NCBI GenBank assembly: GCA_022842805.1
Contig: JALHOX010000173.1
Coordinates: forward strand, 1 to 9,234
Origin: Phycisphaerae bacterium
GTDB taxonomy: Bacteria; Planctomycetota; Phycisphaerae; UBA1845; Fen-1342
Length of the DNA: 9,234 bases
Direction: 5' to 3'
Shown here: piece by piece, positions 1 to 6,357 of the stretch
Numbering within the stretch: position 1 is the stretch's first letter
Layout of the letters: the number at the start of each line of letters is the position of its first letter
The notes under the pieces: generated by a model
The model's database searches: none
Told to the model about the DNA's origin: nothing
Seen by the model: only the letters and a program-made list of their open reading frames with translations
Translations under genes and position numbers: made by a program

Positions 1-31
1 GGCGCCTGCCACGGCGCGGAGCGGCGGGCGC

Positions 32-1102
32 GTGCCGCGCATCGCCCCGCCGCCGGCGCGTTGGGAGACACCGGCGCTGGCGGCGTGTCTGGCGCTGGGT
101 GTGGCGTGGGCGGGCGGATCGGGGCTGCGGATGCTGGCGGAGGGGGTGGTTTCGCAGGCGTCGTTTTGGATGTCTGCGGCGGCCGCGACGGGCATCGTGG
201 TGGCGGCGCTGGCGGGGGCGGCGCTGGGCGGAGCGCGGCCGAGCCTGCTCTGGCCGATCGGGTGGTTTGTTGCGATCGGCGTGGCGACTGTGGGTGTCGA
301 GTCGCGCTCGCAGGCGCCGCTGATTTTGGCGCTGCTGGCGGCTGGGGCGGCGGTGGCTTGCGCTCAGCGGCTGTCTGGCTACGCGCATGTTGTGGGGCAC
401 GGGCCGCACGCGGTGGTGTCGGCGGTGGTGGTCGGGCTGGGGGCTGCGTGTTTGATGCGTGCGCCGGAGGTCGGCGGCCGGGGCGGGGTGGAGTGGGCCG
501 CGATGGACATCGAGCCCGGGCGCGGGGTGGGCGGCGAGCGGGCGGACGGGCCTTCGGCGACGGAGGAGATTGCGCGTGTGTTTGACGAGGTGCGACCGCG
601 GCTTGCGCATGGGGTGTTGGCGCTGGATGAGCTAGACCTTTCGGGCGAGCCGGTGGATGCGCTGCTGTTCGCGACCGAGGGCGCCCCCCTGCCCGGTGCG
701 ATTCGGCTGCCAGCGTCGTGCGACCGGGCGCGGGCGATGCGCGTGATTCGTCGGGCGTGGTCGACTGTGCGGGCGGGCGGGCGCGTGGCGATTGCGCTGC
801 CGGCAGATGATTGGGTGGAGCCGTTCATCGACCAGTTTGTGCGGCGGCGGCGGCACGAGACCGGGAGCGCGTGTTATGTGCTGCGGGTCGAGGGCGAATC
901 CGCCGCGAACGAGAGCGGGGTCGGCGAACTCGCTGAGGGCGAGGGCGCGAACGCGGCGGCGGTCTTTTTGATTGCGGGCGGCGGTGTGCCGGAGTGGTTG
1001 CAGGCGCGAGCGCCGCGGGCGCGGCTGACGCTGTTCCCGGTGGTTTCGGCGTCGCAGTTTCGGGCGGTTTGGCGCGAGTTGCGCGGGAACGGCGGGCGCT
1101 GA
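32..1102 (+). CDS. Membrane protein of unknown function, possibly 5'-truncated
   Basis: I do not recognise this protein. From the GTG at 32 it has 356 residues. The first ~150 hold about five hydrophobic Ala/Val/Gly-rich stretches (near 13-30, 44-67, 73-90, 95-112 and 126-143) that look like membrane segments. A soluble C-terminal region of about 200 residues follows. Around 235-256 it has a helix and then VRAGGRVAIALPADD, the kind of 'RPGG' turn and strand seen late in class I methyltransferase or spermidine-synthase-like folds. No glycine-rich SAM-binding motif is visible, so that link is weak. The frame stays open to the left window edge, so the true start may lie upstream; GTG 32 has a GGAG at 18-21. 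A fused membrane/spermidine-synthase-like protein that has lost its catalytic motifs is one guess. Coding is supported by length and membrane pattern, function is not. Confidence 0.6.
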   Translation: MPRIAPPPARWETPALAACLALGVAWAGGSGLRMLAEGVVSQASFWMSAAAATGIVVAALAGAALGGARPSLLWPIGWFVAIGVATVGVESRSQAPLILALLAAGAAVACAQRLSGYAHVVGHGPHAVVSAVVVGLGAACLMRAPEVGGRGGVEWAAMDIEPGRGVGGERADGPSATEEIARVFDEVRPRLAHGVLALDELDLSGEPVDALLFATEGAPLPGAIRLPASCDRARAMRVIRRAWSTVRAGGRVAIALPADDWVEPFIDQFVRRRRHETGSACYVLRVEGESAANESGVGELAEGEGANAAAVFLIAGGGVPEWLQARAPRARLTLFPVVSASQFRAVWRELRGNGGR

Positions 1103-1103
1103 G

Positions 1104-1117
1104 CCGCGCGTGCGCGG
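1104..1117 (+). terminator. Short GC hairpin right after the first gene's stop
   Basis: CCGCGC and GCGCGG are perfect complements separated by GT, one base after the TGA at 1100-1102. There is no T-tract, so it is at best a weak or factor-dependent terminator, and such a palindrome can arise by chance in GC-rich DNA. The rest of 1118-1254 shows no gene or other clear signal. Confidence 0.2.
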
Positions 1118-1254
1118 ACCGCGGCCACGCCGGTAGCAGGACCGAACGGTCGTTGGATAGGAGCGGCGCAGCGGGGTGAAGGCACTGCTCGCGAAGCATT
1201 GGCGCCGAGCGGTTTTGTGGGCAAATCGGAGCGGCGACGAGCGGGGCGCGGCCG

Positions 1255-1272
1255 CGCGGGCTGAAGCCCGCG
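1255..1272. repeat. Perfect hairpin with TGAA loop, REP-like
   Basis: CGCGGGC (1255-1261) and GCCCGCG (1266-1272) form a perfect 7-bp stem around a TGAA loop, in the gap between the membrane protein and trxB. It sits about 30 bases upstream of the putative trxB -10 box. A related hairpin with a TGAAAG loop, read on the minus strand, lies at 7208-7225. It may be a dispersed intergenic palindrome or a late terminator; with one window I cannot decide. Confidence 0.4.
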
Positions 1273-1303
1273 GCTCCTTTACACGATGCGCCACCCCTTG
1301 TTC

Positions 1304-1309
1304 TATACT
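1304..1309 (+). promoter_or_regulatory. Putative -10 box of trxB (TATACT)
   Basis: TATACT followed by GCG lies about 90 bases before the trxB start. A TTTACA at 1278-1283 could be a -35, but the 20-base spacing is long. The same TATACTGCG string occurs upstream of aroB (4094-4102), which supports a shared promoter style. If real, it implies a leader of roughly 80 bases. Confidence 0.4.
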
Positions 1310-1386
1310 GCGACACTCCCCGACTGGTCGGGCATCAAAAGACTCAGCGATGTCGCCGCGCGTGCGTGGTCGGGCGTCGCCTGTTC

Positions 1387-1391
1387 AGGAG
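1387..1391 (+). promoter_or_regulatory. Shine-Dalgarno of trxB (AGGAG)
   Basis: AGGAG lies 8 bases before the GTG at 1400. It decides the start: the in-frame ATG at 1286 would add 38 residues that do not look like the family and lie over the promoter region. Confidence 0.75.
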
Positions 1392-1399
1392 CGAGATTC

Positions 1400-2377
1400 G
1401 TGGCTCACGTTGAATCTGTCGTCATCATCGGCTCCGGCCCTGCCGGCCTGACCGCCGCCATTTACGCCGCTCGGGCTAATCTGCGGCCGCTCATGTTTGA
1501 GGGCTTTTCGGCGGGCGGGCTGATTCCCGGGGGGCAATTGATGTTCACGACGGAGGTCGAGAACTATCCGGGATTTCCGCATGGGGTGATGGGCCCGGAG
1601 ATGATGAAGATGTTCCGCGATCAGGCGGAGCGCTTTGAGACGCGCTTCATCACCGAAGACGTGACCGAGGTCGACTTGCGGGCGCGGCCGTTTCGCATCA
1701 AGAGCGACGGGGCCGAGGCGCACGCTCATAGCGTGATCATCGCCACCGGGGCGCGGGCGAACTGGCTGGGACTGCCGAATGAGCAGCGGCTGGCGAAGAC
1801 GGGCGGCGGCGTGAGCGCGTGCGCCGTTTGCGACGGGGCGTTGCCGGCGTTTCGCAATCAGGATCTGGTGGTCGTCGGCGGTGGCGACTCGGCGGTGGAA
1901 GAGGCGAGCTATCTGACGAAATTCGCGAAGCGCGTGTTTCTTGTGCACCGGCGCGACACGCTGCGGGCCAGCAAGATCATGCAGGATCGCATCTTCAAGC
2001 TGCGCGACGAGGGCAAGGTCGAGATCGTGTGGAACAGCGGCGTCGAAGATGTGCTGGGCGACAAGACGATCACCGGCGTGCTGCTCAAAGACACGCGCAC
2101 CGGGGCGACGCGCACGCTCGACTGCAAGGGCATGTTCCTCGCGATCGGCCACACGCCGAACACGGAGCTGTTTCGCGGACAGGTCGACCTGCACGAGAAC
2201 GGCTATATCAGGCTTCACCCGCAAGGGCCCAGCCAAAGCTATACGAACATCGCGGGGGTCTTTGCCTGCGGCGATGTGGCGGACTATCACTATCGCCAGG
2301 CGGTGACGGCGGCGGGGACGGGCTGCATGGCGGCGCTGGATGCGGAGCGCTGGCTGGCGGCGCAAGGCGTGCACTAA
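1400..2377 (+). CDS. trxB: Thioredoxin reductase (NADPH), TrxB
   Basis: This cytoplasmic flavoenzyme reduces thioredoxin with NADPH and so feeds electrons to ribonucleotide reductase, peroxiredoxins and other thiol enzymes. The protein has 325 residues, normal for bacterial low-molecular-weight TrxR. Visible motifs are the FAD-binding GSGPAG (11-16), the redox-active pair in CAVCDGA (Cys141 and Cys144), the NADPH-binding GGGDSA (160-165) with HRRD (183-186), and the C-terminal FAD motif ACGDV (289-293) followed by the near-invariant YRQAVTAAGTGCMAALDAER. The active site reads CAVC rather than the enterobacterial CATC; CAVC is also known in plant NTRs. The GTG start is fixed by AGGAG 8 bases upstream and by the family N-terminus. 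It stands alone: no thioredoxin gene is next to it, and folC converges on it. Confidence 0.96.
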   Translation: MAHVESVVIIGSGPAGLTAAIYAARANLRPLMFEGFSAGGLIPGGQLMFTTEVENYPGFPHGVMGPEMMKMFRDQAERFETRFITEDVTEVDLRARPFRIKSDGAEAHAHSVIIATGARANWLGLPNEQRLAKTGGGVSACAVCDGALPAFRNQDLVVVGGGDSAVEEASYLTKFAKRVFLVHRRDTLRASKIMQDRIFKLRDEGKVEIVWNSGVEDVLGDKTITGVLLKDTRTGATRTLDCKGMFLAIGHTPNTELFRGQVDLHENGYIRLHPQGPSQSYTNIAGVFACGDVADYHYRQAVTAAGTGCMAALDAERWLAAQGVH

Positions 2378-2412
2378 GGGGAATCAGCAGAAGTCGGTTG
2401 TTAGCCGGCGTA

Positions 2413-2444
2413 GCACGGAAAGGCGGAGAACCGCTTGTCCGTGC
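2413..2444. terminator. Long hairpin shared between convergent trxB and folC
   Basis: GCACGGA (2413-2419) pairs with TCCGTGC (2438-2444). After one A/G mismatch an inner AGGCGG/CCGCTT stem, with one G-T pair, closes on an AGAA tetraloop (2427-2430). The hairpin sits almost midway between the two stops, 35 bases after trxB and 33 bases after folC, which fits a bidirectional terminator or a REP-like element. Neither side has a strong T-tract. Confidence 0.5.
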
Positions 2445-2477
2445 CACTCCACCGTTTCGTTCGTACCAGACGTATGA

Positions 2478-3923
2478 CTACATGCGCCCGGCGGCGAGCA
2501 GGCGCTTGGCCTCGCCGACGAGGTAGACCGAGCCGGTGATGCAGACCAGGTCTTCGCGGGTGACGCAGCTTTGGGCGATTTGATAGGCCTGCTCCAAGTT
2601 TGGCGCGAGCTGGGCCATTTTGCCGCTCTTTTCGACGAAGCGGGCGAGCAGCTCCTTGGGATCGGCGGAGCGCGGCGAGGGGATCGAGGTGAAAATCACC
2701 TTGTCGGCGCCGAGTTGGAGCTGGGTCATCATGCCGTCGATGTCTTTGTCGCCGGCGCAGCCGAAGATCACCACCATGGAGTCGTAGCCGATGTTTTGTC
2801 CGATGGCCTTCATCAGGGCGCGGACGCTGGCGGCGTTATGAGCCGCGTCGACGATGGTGCGCGGGGCGGTCTTGACCTGTTCGAGCCGGCCCTCGATGCG
2901 GAGGCCGTCGAGGCCGTCGATGGCGTGCTGCTCGGTGATTTTGTGGCCCATGGCGCGAAGCGTGTCGATGATGCCGACGGCGACGCCGCAGTTGAAGGCC
3001 TGATGTTCGCCCAGCAACGGCACTTGCAGATGATCGAAGCGAGAATTGGGCGTGTTCATGCAGATGCGGGTGTGGGGGCCGCTGCTGCGCGAGGCCTCGA
3101 AGCGATAGCTGAACTCGATTTCGTTGCCGATGAATTTCAGATCGGTGCCGACCTTGGCGGCGACGCGCTTCAGCACCTTTTTCACGGGGATGGGCTGGGG
3201 CGCGGCGATGACGGGGATGCCGGGCTTGAAGATGCCGGCTTTTTCTTCGGCGATCTGCTCGATGCGATGGCCGAGCTGCTGCATGTGGTCGTAGCTGATA
3301 TTGGTGATGCCGCAGACGAGCGGCTGGCAGACGTTGGTGGCGTCGAGGCGGCCGCCGAGGCCGACCTCAAGCACGGCGTAGGCGACGTTCTGCTCGGCGA
3401 AGTGGAGGAAGGCCGCGGCCGTGAGGTATTCGAAGAAGGTCGGCGGATCGGCGGACATCGACGAGGCCACGCCGGCGAGACGGTCGATGAGCTTGGCGAA
3501 GGTCGACTCGCTGATGAGGCTGCCGTTGACGACGATGCGCTCGCGGATGTCGACGAAGTGCGGGGAGGTGTAGAGGCCGACCTTGTGACCGGCCTTCTGC
3601 AACATGCTGGCGAGCATGTGACAGGTGCTGCCCTTGCCCTTGGTGCCGGCGATGTGAATCGCGGGGATGGCCTTGTGGGGGTTGCCGATCATGCTGAGCA
3701 GGCGCTGCATGCGGGCCAAGTTGAACTTGGTCTCGTTGTACTGCGTCCGCACCATTTTTTCGTAGTTGTAAGTGCCGTCGAGATAAGCGATTGCGGCACG
3801 AAAATTACGAATGGCGTTGGCCGCGGCCGGGCTCAGCCTCGATTTCCGTTCGACGACGGCGGGCTTGGCTGCGGCAACGACGGGAACGCGCTTTCGTGGG
3901 GCGGGTTTGGTGGCAGACTTCAT
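2478..3923 (-). CDS. folC: Bifunctional folylpolyglutamate synthase / dihydrofolate synthase
   Basis: A Mur-ligase family enzyme that adds glutamate to dihydropteroate and to folates using ATP, in the cytoplasm. From the ATG at 3923 it has 481 residues. Visible are the P-loop GTKGKGST (93-100), TSPH (119-122), FEYLTAAAF (164-172), EVGLGGRLDATN (186-197), the DHM segment (212-214), EEKAGIFKPG (226-235) with the lysine that is usually carbamylated, GRLE (345-348), DAAHN (359-363), and the terminal GSVYLVGEA (464-472). It is longer than typical FolC (about 420-440) because of a roughly 30-residue Lys/Arg/Ala/Pro-rich N-terminal tail. A TTG at 3962 would add 13 more residues. Neither start has a clear Shine-Dalgarno, so the exact start is uncertain. 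It is divergent from aroB and no accD or other folate gene is adjacent. Confidence 0.93.
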   Translation of the reverse strand: MKSATKPAPRKRVPVVAAAKPAVVERKSRLSPAAANAIRNFRAAIAYLDGTYNYEKMVRTQYNETKFNLARMQRLLSMIGNPHKAIPAIHIAGTKGKGSTCHMLASMLQKAGHKVGLYTSPHFVDIRERIVVNGSLISESTFAKLIDRLAGVASSMSADPPTFFEYLTAAAFLHFAEQNVAYAVLEVGLGGRLDATNVCQPLVCGITNISYDHMQQLGHRIEQIAEEKAGIFKPGIPVIAAPQPIPVKKVLKRVAAKVGTDLKFIGNEIEFSYRFEASRSSGPHTRICMNTPNSRFDHLQVPLLGEHQAFNCGVAVGIIDTLRAMGHKITEQHAIDGLDGLRIEGRLEQVKTAPRTIVDAAHNAASVRALMKAIGQNIGYDSMVVIFGCAGDKDIDGMMTQLQLGADKVIFTSIPSPRSADPKELLARFVEKSGKMAQLAPNLEQAYQIAQSCVTREDLVCITGSVYLVGEAKRLLAAGRM

Positions 3924-3974
3924 GTTGATGCGTTTTTTAACGGATTTTGTGGGAAACGTCAATCGGAAGAGACT

Positions 3975-3994
3975 TTAACCAATTCTTAACAATT
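3975..3994. promoter_or_regulatory. AT-rich direct repeats in the folC-aroB divergent region
   Basis: TTAACCAATT (3975-3984) and TTAACAATT (3986-3994) repeat with an 11-base period, one helical turn, inside the AT-richest stretch of the window. They lie 52-71 bases upstream of the folC ATG, where its promoter should be. On the minus strand a TTGTAG and a TTAAAG spaced by 18 bases overlap them as a weak -35/-10 pair. They could be a regulator site or simply promoter DNA. Confidence 0.3.
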
Positions 3995-4093
3995 GACTAC
4001 AAGTGCTTTTCAGAATTAGAGTTAGCTCGTGGGCTCCAGAGCGCTGTGGGGCCGATCGGCTCGAAAAACGTAACCACGGCTACAGCGAATACT

Positions 4094-4099
4094 TATACT
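4094..4099 (+). promoter_or_regulatory. Putative -10 box of aroB (TATACT)
   Basis: TATACTGCG at 4094-4102 is identical to the nine bases upstream of trxB at 1304-1312. It lies about 40-60 bases before the possible aroB starts. I see no good -35 at normal spacing. Confidence 0.4.
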
Positions 4100-4155
4100 G
4101 CGGCCGACCCGTTTCGGTTCGCTTTCACGGGCGATGAAAGGTGATGAGCGGAGAA

Positions 4156-5241
4156 ATGGCCCGTCGCGTGATGGTTGAGTTGCCGCACTGTCGATACCCG
4201 ATCGTGATCGGCGCGTGGGCGATTTCCGAGTGGTCGAGTCTTGTTTTGGCGAGTGGCGCGTCGCGGGCGGGGGTGTTTGTGGTGGCGGATGCGTGCGTGG
4301 CCGAGCTGCATCGCGCTCGCATTTCACAAGTCGTTGAAGACAAGGAACTTACAACAATCGCCTCGGGCGAAACTTCGAAATCGCTCGCGGAAGCTGAGCG
4401 GATTTATCAGGCGCTGGGAGCGGCGCGCGTGGGGCGCGACGGAGTGATCGTGGCGATCGGCGGCGGGGTAGTCGGCGATTTGGCGGGGTTTGTGGCCGGC
4501 ACGTGGATGCGCGGCATTCGGTTTCTGCAGGTCCCGACGACGCTGGAAGCGGCGATCGACGCGGCGGTGGGCGGGAAGACGGGGGTCAACACCGCGCATG
4601 GCAAGAACATGGTCGGCGTGTTTCATCAGCCGATCGGCGTGATTGTGGATCTGGAATTTCTGGCGACGCTGCCCGATCGGGATGTGCGGGCCGGGCTGGC
4701 CGAGTCGATCAAGCATGCGGCCATCCGCGATCCGGCGTTTCTGGAATGGCATGAGGCGAACGCCGGGGCGATTCTGCGGCGCGATGCGGCGACGCTGGGC
4801 GAACTGATCGCGCGGAACGTTGCGATCAAGGCCGATGTCGTTTCGCGGGATGAGCGCGAGGCGGGGCTGCGCGAGATTTTGAACTATGGCCACACGATCG
4901 GCCACGCGATCGAGCACCTGATGGGGTATGAGCTGCGGCATGGGGAGTGTGTGGCGCTGGGGATGATCGCGGAGAATGAGATCGCGGTCGGGCGCGGGTT
5001 GCTGGCGCGCGAAGGCGCGGATCGGATTCGCGCGTTGATCGCGTCGCTCGGATTGCCGACGCGGCTGCCGACGCGGCTCGATCCGGCGGAGATCTGGGCC
5101 GCTTGTCAGCACGACAAGAAGAATCGCGGCGGTGCGGTGCGGATGGCGGTGCTGCAGGGGATCGGCGCGGCGACGGCGATTTCGGACGCGACGGACGCTG
5201 AAGTTTCGCGCGTGATCGAAGTGGTGATGCCGCTGCCGTAG
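4156..5241 (+). CDS. aroB: 3-dehydroquinate synthase AroB
   Basis: This NAD- and metal-dependent enzyme converts DAHP to 3-dehydroquinate, the second step of the shikimate pathway, in the cytoplasm. The 361-residue form shows the NAD-binding GGGVVGDLAGF (102-112), PTTL (127-130), VGGKTGVN (138-145) and KNM just after, and the three metal ligands of the family: Glu183 in GLAES, His246 in NYGHTIGHAIE and His262 in RHGE. DKK (320-322) is also typical. The start is uncertain: GTG 4141, ATG 4144, ATG 4156 and ATG 4171 are all in frame. I chose 4156 because MARRVMVELPHCRYPI aligns best with the usual AroB N-terminus, but its nearby GGAG is too close to be a convincing ribosome site. The segment LEAAIDAA between PTT and VGGK departs from the usual LLAQVDSS. 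Other sugar-phosphate cyclases share the fold, but AroB fits best. Confidence 0.94.
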   Translation: MARRVMVELPHCRYPIVIGAWAISEWSSLVLASGASRAGVFVVADACVAELHRARISQVVEDKELTTIASGETSKSLAEAERIYQALGAARVGRDGVIVAIGGGVVGDLAGFVAGTWMRGIRFLQVPTTLEAAIDAAVGGKTGVNTAHGKNMVGVFHQPIGVIVDLEFLATLPDRDVRAGLAESIKHAAIRDPAFLEWHEANAGAILRRDAATLGELIARNVAIKADVVSRDEREAGLREILNYGHTIGHAIEHLMGYELRHGECVALGMIAENEIAVGRGLLAREGADRIRALIASLGLPTRLPTRLDPAEIWAACQHDKKNRGGAVRMAVLQGIGAATAISDATDAEVSRVIEVVMPLP

Positions 5242-5297
5242 CGAGCGGGCGCGAAGACTGATATCGAGCGCACAACTTTCGACTTGACGCGCGTTGC

Positions 5298-5303
5298 TAT
5301 GCT
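5298..5303 (+). promoter_or_regulatory. Putative -10 box of the SIMPL gene (TATGCT)
   Basis: TTGCTATGCTG resembles the TATACTG boxes of trxB and aroB and lies about 90 bases before the ATG at 5393. A TTGACG at 5284-5289 is only 8 bases away, too near to be its -35. Confidence 0.3.
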
Positions 5304-5375
5304 GTGCATCGCGAGTGTGGATCGTCGGCAATGGATTGCCGGCGCACCGTGCTCGCTCACCCCTCAATACCGGCC

Positions 5376-5388
5376 GAGGAGGCCTCCT
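5376..5388 (+). promoter_or_regulatory. Shine-Dalgarno within a perfect palindrome, SIMPL gene
   Basis: GAGGAGG (5376-5382) is a very strong ribosome site 10 bases before the ATG at 5393 and decides that start. AGGAGGCCTCCT (5377-5388) is a 12-base perfect palindrome, so the site could fold on itself (AGGA/TCCT with a GGCC loop) or be a dyad bound by a protein. Confidence 0.6.
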
Positions 5389-5392
5389 GCAC

Positions 5393-6163
5393 ATGGACGT
5401 GCGCGTCCGACTTCAGTCCCTGTTTGCCCCCGCACTGGTCGTTAGTTTTGCCGTCGCCGCCAGCGTGATCGCGAGTACGCATGTGGCGTCGAAGGCCTAT
5501 GTTCGCCGGGCGACGGCGGCGGCGGAGCAGTATCGAACGATCAACGTGAAAGGGTCGGTGCGGGAGCGGATCACATCGGATCAGGCGGTGTGGCGGATTC
5601 GGGTGAGCGGGCTGGCGCCCGACTTGCAGGCGGCCTATGCGGTGGTGGAGCGGGGCGTCGAGCAGGTGCAGGCGTTTTTGAAGGAGCAGGAGTTTCGCAG
5701 CGAGGAGGTGGGACTCGGCGCGATCAGCACGAATACCTATTACGCGACCGACGAAAAGGGTCGGCAGACGCGGAGCGTGCAGGAGTATGAGCTGTCGCGC
5801 TGGTTCATGGTGACGACGACGGACGTGCAGCGGATCAATCGCAGCGCGGGCGAGGTGACGCGGCTGATTCGCGAGGGGGTGCGGGTGGAGTCCTATGCGC
5901 CGGAGTATTACTACTCGAAGCTGGCGGAGCTGAAGGTGGAGCTGATCGGCAAGGCGGCGGCCGACGCGCGGGCGCGGGCCGACTCGATCGCGCGGGCGGC
6001 GGGGGCGCGCGTGACCGAGGTGCGCGATGCGCAGACGGGCGTGATGCAGATCACGCGGCCGCACTCGACGGAGACGAGCTATGAGGGGATGTTTGATACT
6101 TCGACGATTGAGAAGGATGTGACGGTGGTGATCACGCTGACGCTGGGGATTGAGGCGGGGTGA
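5393..6163 (+). CDS. SIMPL (DUF541) domain protein, exported or membrane-anchored
   Basis: The 256-residue protein starts with a hydrophobic segment (about 10-28, after Arg4 and Arg6) that may be a signal peptide or an uncleaved anchor. A SIMPL/DUF541 domain fills the rest: the strand INVKGSVRERI with SDQAVW (50-67), the helix with VERGVEQVQAFLKEQ (85-99), VGLGAISTNTYY (106-117), then YYYSKLAELKVELIGKAAAD (172-191, with the following ARARAD), and a final strand ending near residue 252. The segment around YSKLAELK closely follows bacterial SIMPL proteins. Family members are periplasmic or outer-membrane proteins of poorly known function, some linked to oxidative stress. An ATG at 5393 with GAGGAGG upstream is preferred over the frame's earlier start at 5294. 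It ends 10 bases before a strong terminator and appears monocistronic. Confidence 0.87.
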   Translation: MDVRVRLQSLFAPALVVSFAVAASVIASTHVASKAYVRRATAAAEQYRTINVKGSVRERITSDQAVWRIRVSGLAPDLQAAYAVVERGVEQVQAFLKEQEFRSEEVGLGAISTNTYYATDEKGRQTRSVQEYELSRWFMVTTTDVQRINRSAGEVTRLIREGVRVESYAPEYYYSKLAELKVELIGKAAADARARADSIARAAGARVTEVRDAQTGVMQITRPHSTETSYEGMFDTSTIEKDVTVVITLTLGIEAG

Positions 6164-6172
6164 AACAACGAC

Positions 6173-6216
6173 AAACGGCGTCGCCGCGATTTCCCGCGAC
6201 GACGCCGTTTGGTTTT
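6173..6216. terminator. Strong intrinsic terminator after the SIMPL gene
   Basis: AAACGGCGTCG (6173-6183) pairs perfectly with CGACGCCGTTT (6200-6210). After one C/A mismatch, CGCG/CGCG closes an ATTTCC loop (6189-6194). GGTTTTC follows. On the minus strand the other side reads TTTGTCGTTGTTT, so it may also stop read-through from the convergent PEP-CTERM gene. Confidence 0.88.
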
Positions 6217-6292
6217 CAATCCGTTGCATCCGATTGCCCGTGGGCGATCGGGTCTCCCAATTGACGCGCCTCTTGGTCAACGGGCCGCGACG

Positions 6293-6315
6293 TGCTCATT
6301 GCGGCAAACTGAGCA
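6293..6315 (-). terminator. Hairpin downstream of the PEP-CTERM gene
   Basis: TGCTCA (6293-6298) and TGAGCA (6310-6315) are complementary, with a TTG/CAA inside, about 43 bases past the stop of the minus-strand gene. There is no T-tract on the exit side, so the call is weak. The rest of 6217-6357 shows a partly matched GATTGCCC/GGGCGATC dyad and nothing else. Confidence 0.25.
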
Positions 6316-6357
6316 TGTCGACCGCCGCCGCCTTGGGGCAGCGTCCGGCAGGATCGC

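Noticed and set aside
1286..1399. ATG at 1286 as the trxB start
   Set aside because: It adds 38 residues absent from the family and overlaps the TATACT box; AGGAG before GTG 1400 is far better.
1385..2374. A 329-codon open frame antisense to trxB
   Set aside because: Arg/His/Pro-rich translation typical of the reverse strand of a GC-rich gene; trxB motifs on the other strand are unambiguous.
2571..3989. A 472-codon open frame antisense to folC
   Set aside because: It mirrors the whole folC coding region, has low-complexity Gly/Ala/Asp composition and no family likeness. Long antisense frames are expected in GC-rich genes.
5284..5303. TTGACG plus TATGCT as a complete promoter for the SIMPL gene
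   Set aside because: The spacing is only 8 bases; only the -10-like box is kept, at low confidence.
4324..5394. A 356-codon open frame antisense to aroB
   Set aside because: Arg-rich shadow with no start context; aroB is certain in this stretch.
5357..6280. A 307-codon open frame antisense to the SIMPL gene
   Set aside because: Arg/His/Leu-rich shadow that runs through the terminator at 6173-6216.
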